Shown here in pieces: positions 7,616 through 13,600 of a DNA stretch of 14,925 nucleotides (positions are counted from its first letter, which is position 1; each line of letters begins with the position of its first letter). The position numbers were made by a program, and so were the translations under genes. The notes beneath the pieces were generated by a model that did not search any database, was not told where the DNA came from, and was given only the letters and a program-made list of their open reading frames with translations. This DNA comes from JBDKJS01 sp039806065 (GTDB taxonomy: Bacteria > Bacteroidota > Bacteroidia > AKYH767-A > 2013-40CM-41-45). The stretch is from positions 1 to 14,925 of the forward strand of contig JBDKJS010000057.1 of assembly GCA_039806065.1 (NCBI GenBank). The letters run 5' to 3'.

Positions 7616-7630
7616 ATGTGTTAAACACAT
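7616..7630. promoter_or_regulatory. 15-bp perfect palindrome upstream of folE
   Basis: ATGTGTT, central A, AACACAT: seven base pairs of perfect dyad symmetry. It lies 25-39 nt upstream of the folE start. If the TATTTTAG at 7642-7635 is the -7 element, this palindrome covers +1 to +15 of the transcript, a usual place for a repressor operator. The bound protein is unknown; the neighbouring MerR/B12 regulator is one candidate. Confidence 0.5.
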
Positions 7631-7634
7631 ATTT

Positions 7635-7666
7635 CTAAAATAAGTTTAAATATTAGAAAAGTGCAA
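7635..7666 (-). promoter_or_regulatory. Candidate folE promoter
   Basis: On the minus strand: TTG at 7666-7664 (context TTGCA), a 21-nt spacer, and TATTTTAG at 7642-7635, one base off TAnnTTTG. The predicted start is near 7630 and the leader about 39 nt. An alternative is the exact -7 match TACTTTTG at 7725-7718, which has no TTG at the right distance and would give a leader of about 120 nt. Confidence 0.35.
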
Positions 7667-7707
7667 TTTATTGTTTAATTTGTCATATAAAAAAATAAAC
7701 ACAATTG

Positions 7708-7737
7708 TTGCAGAGGTCAAAAGTATCCCTACCTTTG
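7708..7737 (+). promoter_or_regulatory. Promoter of the ECF sigma factor gene
   Basis: TTG at 7708-7710 (context GTTGCA), a 19-nt spacer, and an exact TACCTTTG at 7730-7737. This is a canonical Bacteroidota housekeeping promoter. The predicted start is near 7742, leaving a leader of about 33 nt. This is the best promoter in the window. Confidence 0.75.
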
Positions 7738-7774
7738 TTCAACATTTTCAGTTAAAAGTTAAACAACAAACGTT

Positions 7775-8302
7775 ATGACACAATTAGAATTTAATCACAA
7801 AGTTTCGCGCGAATCGCGACCGCTTAAGGGCTATGCCTTTAGACTTACACAAAATACGGATGATGCCGAAGACCTGGTACAAGATACCATGTTAAAGGCA
7901 TTTATGAATAGAGATAAATTTCAAGATGGTACCAATTTAAAGGGGTGGCTTTATACCATAATGAAAAACATCTTTATTAATAAATATCGAAGAGCTCGCA
8001 AGAGTAATATTGTAACTGATGATACAGATAACCAATATTATATAAACAATGCGGCCACTTCAATGAAAAATGGAGGTGAGGGCAAAATGGTAATGCAAGA
8101 AATAAAAAGGGCAATCGCTAGTATTTCTGAAAACTTGAGCACCCCATTCATGATGAGCTATACTGGTTATAAGTATGAAGAAATAGCGGATCATTTAAAA
8201 TTGCCTCTAGGCACTGTAAAGGTAAGAATACACAATGCTAGACATGAGCTGCAAAAAAAACTGGCAGCTTATGGCACCAATAAATCCTTTTTAGCATCAT
8301 AG
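7775..8302 (+). CDS. ECF-type RNA polymerase sigma factor
   Basis: Sigma-70 family factor of 175 residues with only regions 2 and 4. Region 2 spans about residues 12-74, including the core-binding and -10-melting part (DDAEDLVQDTMLKAF, then NLKGWLYTIMKNIFINKYRR). Region 4 spans about 107-165, with the helix-turn-helix YEEIADHLKLPLGTVKVRIH (residues 134-153). The linker is rich in Asn and Asp. No anti-sigma gene follows; the next gene is purQ, beyond a terminator. Factors of this kind are common in Bacteroidota and, from my memory of such genomes, some sit with a MerR-type regulator and carotenoid genes; here only the regulator and folE are nearby. It may carry a light or stress signal to distant promoters, but its targets cannot be seen. 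The start is the only Met fitting the domain and is not preceded by a Shine-Dalgarno sequence. Confidence 0.92.
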   Translation: MTQLEFNHKVSRESRPLKGYAFRLTQNTDDAEDLVQDTMLKAFMNRDKFQDGTNLKGWLYTIMKNIFINKYRRARKSNIVTDDTDNQYYINNAATSMKNGGEGKMVMQEIKRAIASISENLSTPFMMSYTGYKYEEIADHLKLPLGTVKVRIHNARHELQKKLAAYGTNKSFLAS

Positions 8303-8329
8303 TAAGAATTTGGTTTTTATGGTTAGTAA

Positions 8330-8370
8330 AAAGCACCGAAATGTAAAATATTCTCGGTGCTTTCTTTTTA
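8330..8370 (+). terminator. Rho-independent terminator after the sigma factor gene
   Basis: Perfect 10-bp stem, AAAGCACCGA (8330-8339) with TCGGTGCTTT (8354-8363), a 14-nt loop, then C and a run of six T. It separates the sigma gene from purQ. Confidence 0.88.
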
Positions 8371-8390
8371 TGTTAACTAAGAGAATATTT

Positions 8391-8398
8391 TACCTTTG
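8391..8398 (+). promoter_or_regulatory. -7 promoter element of purQ
   Basis: Exact TACCTTTG, identical to the element at the sigma gene. No clear TTG lies 19 nt upstream. Counting the first T as -12 puts the start near 8403, so the leader before the ATG at 8413 would be only about 10 nt. No purine regulator site was recognised. Confidence 0.55.
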
Positions 8399-8412
8399 TG
8401 ACTTAAGTTTAA

Positions 8413-9111
8413 ATGATGAAGTCTGCAGTAATAATTTTTCCAGGGAGCAATTGTGATGATGACATGGTGCATGCTCTAAAACAATTTACAGGAGCTAAGG
8501 TTGAAAAGGTATGGCATAAAAAAACATCGCTTGAAGGCTTTGATTTAGTAGTATTGCCTGGTGGCTTTTCTTATGGTGATTACCTAAGAAGTGGTGCCAT
8601 TGCTAGGTTTTCTCCTATAATGCAAGCGGTAATTGCTCATGCTGAGGCTGGCAAGTTGCTGCTTGGTGTTTGCAATGGTTTTCAAATATTATGCGAAGCC
8701 GGATTACTTCCAGGCGCGTTACTACATAACGATAATTCTAAATTTATTTGCAAAAATGTATTTATTAAGCCTGAGAATACAAGTACAATGCTCACTAAAA
8801 GCCTGGATCAAGCTACAGCATTAAAGATTCCTATTGCTCATGGCGAAGGCCGGTTTTTTGCACCACCAGAACAACTTCTAGCCATGGAAAAAAGCAATCA
8901 AGTTATATTTAGGTATTGTGATGAAAATGGGAATATTACCAAGGAAGCCAACCCCAATGGATCAATCAATAACATTGCGGGTGTATGTAATGAACAAAAA
9001 AATGTATTTGGACTTATGCCTCACCCAGAGCGAGCAGTTTTCGAAACATTAGCAAATGAAGATGGAAGACCTATTTTCCAATCCATATTCGAAAAAGAGA
9101 TTGCGCTTTAA
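8413..9111 (+). CDS. purQ: Phosphoribosylformylglycinamidine synthase subunit PurQ
   Basis: Glutaminase subunit of FGAM synthase (de novo purine synthesis, fourth step). It releases ammonia from glutamine for the PurL subunit. It is a class I glutamine amidotransferase: nucleophile Cys87 in LLGVCNGFQIL, catalytic His204 and Glu206 in MPHPERAVF, and the family opening AVIIFPGSNCD and VLPGGFSYGDYLRSG. At 232 residues the domain is complete. There are two adjacent ATGs (8413, 8416); MKSAVIIFPG from 8416 fits the family equally well. A separate PurQ implies a small PurL and a PurS elsewhere in the genome, rather than the single large PurL. Its stop codon overlaps that of the convergent miaE gene by 4 nt, with no terminator hairpin between. 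Confidence 0.97.
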   Translation: MMKSAVIIFPGSNCDDDMVHALKQFTGAKVEKVWHKKTSLEGFDLVVLPGGFSYGDYLRSGAIARFSPIMQAVIAHAEAGKLLLGVCNGFQILCEAGLLPGALLHNDNSKFICKNVFIKPENTSTMLTKSLDQATALKIPIAHGEGRFFAPPEQLLAMEKSNQVIFRYCDENGNITKEANPNGSINNIAGVCNEQKNVFGLMPHPERAVFETLANEDGRPIFQSIFEKEIAL

Positions 9112-9689
9112 CCGTGAATATTTTCTTTTAACCCGTATTTTACTATTACCGATGCTTCATAAGCTAAGAATGCTTCCCAACGCGCATCTACATCTTCTCC
9201 CTGGCTGTACCTTCGTGCAAACTTGATAAAGGTGGTGTAATGGTTGGCCTCACTAATCATTAAATCTTTATAAAATTGTTTCAGTTCAGGGTCTTTTACG
9301 TTTTCACTTAAAGTTTTGAAACGTTCACAACTGCGAGCTTCAATCATGGCCGCAAAAAGCAATCGATCTATTAGTACAATATGCCTAGCATGTCCTCTGC
9401 GAACAAACTGAAGTAGTTCATTCACATAGTTGTTTTTTGTTTCAGGAGTTAATTTAAAACCTCTGGCTGTGAGTTTTTCATACACCAATTTAAAGTGAGA
9501 CAGTTCTTCTGTAGCGAGATCTATCATGGCTACTACCAAATCATGGTGCTCACAATTGTTTACAATAAGTGTAATGGCATTGGTTGCTGCTTTTTGTTCG
9601 CACCAAGCATGGTCTACCATGGCAGCTTCTAAATTCTCTTCAGCCAGTTGGGCCCAAAACGGGTCTGTTTTTAATTTTAATCCTAGCAT
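9108..9689 (-). CDS. miaE: tRNA-(ms2io6A)-hydroxylase, MiaE-like diiron protein
   Basis: MiaE hydroxylates the isopentenyl side chain of 2-methylthio-N6-isopentenyladenosine at tRNA position 37, using O2 and a diiron centre; it acts after MiaA and MiaB. The four-helix-bundle iron ligands are visible (numbered from an in-frame upstream Met at 9713): Glu39 in WCEQKA, Glu70 and His73 in EELSH, Glu125 in MIEARS, and Glu155 and His158 in SEANHY. I chose the start at 9689 (MLGLKLKTDPFW) because family members start this way and because a -7 element lies just before it. The Met at 9713 would add eight residues that look like promoter sequence read as codons. The gene follows an NlpE-META lipoprotein gene by 27 nt and may share its transcript as well as having its own promoter. 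Its stop overlaps that of purQ. Confidence 0.9.
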   Translation of the reverse strand: MLGLKLKTDPFWAQLAEENLEAAMVDHAWCEQKAATNAITLIVNNCEHHDLVVAMIDLATEELSHFKLVYEKLTARGFKLTPETKNNYVNELLQFVRRGHARHIVLIDRLLFAAMIEARSCERFKTLSENVKDPELKQFYKDLMISEANHYTTFIKFARRYSQGEDVDARWEAFLAYEASVIVKYGLKENIHG

Positions 9690-9693
9690 GCTG

Positions 9694-9701
9694 CAAAGGT
9701 A
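9694..9701 (-). promoter_or_regulatory. -7 promoter element of miaE, predicted leaderless start
   Basis: Exact TACCTTTG on the minus strand, running from 9701 to 9694, followed by CAGC and the ATG at 9689. With the first T at -12, +1 is the A of the ATG. No TTG is found 17-21 nt upstream, so strength is uncertain. Confidence 0.5.
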
Positions 9702-9716
9702 GCTATTATTCACACC

Positions 9717-10544
9717 CTAATCTACTGCCACTAGCCTTACCAAGGGCCTTGTGCGAGATTTGTTTAGGACCAATCTGTCTTCATTTATCCCCCAATTGTC
9801 GGCTAATTCTAATGAACTAATAAACATGGCGCACAGGCTATCATCTAGTGTGCCGCAGTTTTTTCTACTCTCCCGTTTTGGGTAAAATGCAATTCCATGG
9901 TCTGCTAAGAGGGTATAGGTGCCCCCCATTTGACTACAGCCACAGTCTCCTTTAATTGTATTATTTGTACTATCAAGTAATATATATGAATTTTCAGCAC
10001 TGGTTACACCATTGCTAAATTCTCTGACCCTCCACTTTACCCCTTCAATGCTGGTTACTCTTATAGGCTCGTGCAACACGAGTGATTTTAATAGTTTATA
10101 ATCATCTATTATGGCATCATTTAGTAATTGCTGTTTGGCATCTAATTGAGTCAAAAAATTATCTCCAATAACATAAATTAATATGGAATCAGCAGTTCCT
10201 TCAAGAGCTATGGTGTTAGGTCGTTCAGTAAATTGAAACTTGCCTCTTTGAATATTATTTAATTCTTCTTTGCCAAGATATCTGGACTTTAATTCATAAG
10301 TAAAATTTTCTTTAAGCGTAAGCGAAACGTGGATACCATTACAAATAGCGCAAGGAATTAACCCCTTGTAAGTGCCCTTCCACCGGTCAGGTTCGTTAAC
10401 AATATTTTCAGGTATGAACACTGGTCTGTCAGAAGTGCTTGATGAATCTAAAAGATTTCGGTTTACTCCATCGTCACTTGCTATTCCGCAGCCCAACATA
10501 CTCATGGAGGAAATTAATATGAACACTCTGATGATATCCAACAT
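9717..10544 (-). CDS. Lipoprotein with NlpE-like and META (HslJ-like) domains
   Basis: Envelope lipoprotein of 275 residues. The signal ends in the lipobox L17-G18-C19, so Cys19 should be lipidated; a Ser/Asp/Asn-rich linker follows. Residues about 55-150 resemble the NlpE N-terminal domain (WKGTYKGLIPCAICNGI), with the CxxC pair Cys65/Cys68 seen in NlpE, and then a beta-barrel-like pattern. Residues about 168-272 resemble the META/HslJ domain: VKWRVREF opening, GDCGCSQMGGTY centre, SRKNCGTLDDSLCAMF, and a closing LVL....RPLVRLV. NlpE domains are tied to copper and surface-stress sensing and META domains to heat or drug resistance in other bacteria; the job of the fusion here is not known. 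It is the first gene of a probable two-gene operon with miaE. Its ATG coincides with the predicted transcription start. Confidence 0.87.
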   Translation of the reverse strand: MLDIIRVFILISSMSMLGCGIASDDGVNRNLLDSSSTSDRPVFIPENIVNEPDRWKGTYKGLIPCAICNGIHVSLTLKENFTYELKSRYLGKEELNNIQRGKFQFTERPNTIALEGTADSILIYVIGDNFLTQLDAKQQLLNDAIIDDYKLLKSLVLHEPIRVTSIEGVKWRVREFSNGVTSAENSYILLDSTNNTIKGDCGCSQMGGTYTLLADHGIAFYPKRESRKNCGTLDDSLCAMFISSLELADNWGINEDRLVLNKSRTRPLVRLVAVD

Positions 10545-10548
10545 GATG

Positions 10549-10578
10549 CAATGATACCTAAAATTTGTTCGTAATCAA
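10549..10578 (-). promoter_or_regulatory. Promoter of the NlpE-META lipoprotein gene, predicted leaderless start
   Basis: On the minus strand: TTG at 10578-10576, a 19-nt spacer, and TATCATTG at 10556-10549 (one base off TAnnTTTG), then CATC and the ATG at 10544. With the first T at -12, +1 is the A of the ATG. Spacing and flanks closely match the miaE element (TTGCAnCATG in both). Confidence 0.6.
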
Positions 10579-10602
10579 GTATATTAAAATGCAGAGAGCG
10601 GA

Positions 10603-10637
10603 TAAAAAAAGGCTGTTAGCAATAAGCCAACAGCCTT
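10603..10637 (-). terminator. Rho-independent terminator of the giant secreted protein gene
   Basis: Nine-bp perfect outer stem, AAGGCTGTT (10609-10617) with AACAGCCTT (10629-10637), then one mismatch and two further pairs around a 5-nt loop. Read on the minus strand it is followed by a run of seven T. It starts 19 nt after the stop codon. Confidence 0.9.
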
Positions 10638-10655
10638 CTATTTTAACAATTCAAC

Positions 10656-13600
10656 TTATTGCAGAATGATTCGTTGGGTTTGCACAGAGGCTTGATTGCT
10701 AAGTCTTAAATAATAGGTTCCTCGGGCCAAAGCTGAAAGGTCAAGCTTCAAGAAGTTTTCTAAAATCACATTATCCAAAACTAACATTCCTATGCTATTA
10801 AAGAGTTGTATTTTAGTATTTAAAACTGAATTAGAGCGAATGGTTACAAAGTCAATAATTGGATTAGGATACAAATCAAAATAATTAGTTCCAATATTGG
10901 AAATGGAAGTGGTAAGCCTCACATAGATACAGTCACTGGCAGTGCAATCATTGCTGTCGGTAATGGTAACACAATAAGAACCATCTGAAAAAACGTTGAT
11001 AGCATTGGTGCTGTCGCCAGTGGTCCAACTGTAAGAATTAAAACCTACGCCAGCATTGAGTACCACGGGGGTAGTGGCACTTACCAAGGTATCGCCTCCT
11101 AAGTTTATGATAGGGGCTGCATAAATAATCACCATTACAGGTACGTAATTGCTATTACAATTGCCATTGCTAGTTTGGGCATAAAAGGTGGTAGTGGTGT
11201 TTAGAAACGGGGTGGTGAATGTGCTGCCACTCCCAACAACACCAGAAGGTGAGGGCGTGTCAAACCATGTTATCGAATCTACAGCTTGTGCGCTGATGAG
11301 TATATTTCCAGGCCCACAGTTTTCAAAATTATTGGCTACAGGATCAGCGGGTATGGCGTTAATGGTGGCACTTACCATACTTAATGTACTCAAACATGTT
11401 CCATCAAAAATTCCAACATAATAATTAGTTGTTGTATTTAATAGAGGTGTGGTAAATTGATTCCCAACCGCAAGGACACTGTCTGCAAGAGCTGTTTCAT
11501 ACCACTGAACCTGACCACTACCAGTGCCACTAAGTATAAGGCTTGAAGCACCACACCCCGATGCTCCTACAGTTGATGGGGCTGCTGGTATATTGGCTAC
11601 AATACCCTGTGTGGGCTCAATGGATGAGCTACAAAATGCATCGCCCGCTTGTGCATAGAAAGTAGTAGTGTTGTTGATATTTACATTTAGCGTATTTCCT
11701 GTTCCTACAATATTTCCCCCAATTGCATCATACCAAGTGATGGGGTAGTTGGAGGAAGCTAAAAGCGACACTGTACCCACACCACAAGTAGTATCACTTG
11801 TTAAGTTGGTAATTTCTACAATTCTTATCTCAGCCAATGTGGCAACTCTGCTGCTAGGACATGTATTAATCGCTTGTGCATAATAGGTCACTGTGGAATT
11901 GAGTAGTGGTGTAACTAAACTGGTTCCGGTGGCAATTAAATTTCCACCAGAAATAGCGTCATACCATTCTATAGGATCAGCAGATGCTGCCGTAAGAGTG
12001 AGCACTGCAGCACCACAACTGCTGTCACCAGTGGTGGTGGGTGGTACCGCCCCATCGATTGTCACCAATAGCGGAACTCTAGCACTAGGACAAAGGGTTC
12101 CCGCTGATGCATAATAGGTACTTGTATTATTTACAAAATAATTAAATGTGCTGCCACTACCAATAGCAGTTCCGCCAGATGAGTTGGTAAACCAGCTTAT
12201 AGGATCTGTAGCAGAAGCCACAAGAATAGCAGTACCAGGGCCGCACCTACTTGTGTCCGTTGTGGTTGGCGGGCTAGATATGGTATTAATTGTAGCTGTA
12301 ACGGGTGTTCTAGTGCTCACACAATTTCCAATATTGGATTGAACATAATAGACTGTGGTAATGGCAATGGTGGGTGTATTAAATGAACTTCCGGTTCCTA
12401 AAGCACTACCACCGTTGGCAACACTAAACCATTCAAGTGTTCCTGATCCTGATGCAGTAAGTGCTACGGTGCCACTGCCACATCTTGAAGCACTGGTTGC
12501 ACTAGGCGCTGTAGGAATGCTATTGATGGTAGCCACAACACTAGTTCGGTTGGTACTAATGCATCCACTATTGTTACTTTGAACGTAGTAGGTGGTGGTG
12601 GTACTAATTACTGGAGTAGTATAGGCAGCACCGGTAAATAGTAGTGTGCCTCCTGAAGTTGCATCATACCATTCTAATAAACCGGTACCACTCGCACTAA
12701 GATTTAAAGTGCCGCTACCGCATCTACTAGCACCTATGGTGCTTGGTGCAGCTGGAACACTGCCTATGCTGGCCACCACAGGAGTGCGCGCACTGCTGCA
12801 CAGCCCATTGTTACTGGCCACATGATAAGTGGTGGTGGTGCTTATACTTGGGGTAGTATAACTAGTTCCGGTGGTGAGTAAAACACCACCTGTGGCTGCA
12901 CTCCACCATTCAAGCGTGGCTGCACCTGACGCACTTAAAGAAACAGTTCCTGTGCCACAGCGAAATCCAGCAGTTGTGTTTGGCGCATTTGGAATGCTAT
13001 TGATTGTTGCAGTAGCTGCTATTCTAGCACTGCTACAAACGCCACTATTAGAAGCTACATAATACTGAGTGGTGTTAGAAAGTGACGGGGTTATGAAGCT
13101 AGTTCCGTTTGCAAGTAAACTTCCGCCAATAGCTGCACTCCACCATTCAAGTGTAACTGCACCAGATGCGGTGAGCGTTACGCTTCCACTACCACATCTT
13201 TGCGCACCGGTAGTAGCAGGAACAGCAGGAACAGCATTAATCGTAACGCTAATGGCTACTCTGTTAGAACTACATGTTCCATTGTTGGATGAAATAAAAT
13301 ATTGTGTAGTAGATGACAGAGATGGAGTGTTGAAACTAGTGCCAGTAGCTAATATACTACCTCCTGATGCTGCATCCCACCATTCTATGGTGGCACTGCC
13401 GGTTGCAGAAAGTGTTACACTGCCGGTGCCACAACGAGAGGCATTTGCAGCGCTTGGAGCTGCTGGTATGTTGTTGATAGTAGCGGTGGCCACAGTTCTG
13501 TCGCTACTACAAGTTCCATCGCTATTGCTTGCATAATAATTTGTTGTAACGGCTAAGCTAGGTGTAGTAAAAGTACTACCTGTTCCTAATAATGAACCAC

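Noticed and set aside
7718..7725. TACTTTTG on the minus strand as the folE -7 element
   Set aside because: An exact match, but without TTG at 17-21 nt and inside the spacer of the stronger sigma promoter; kept only as an alternative.
9690..9713. Upstream ATG for miaE
   Set aside because: The extra eight codons coincide with a TACCTTTG promoter element, and MiaE proteins typically begin MLGLKL.
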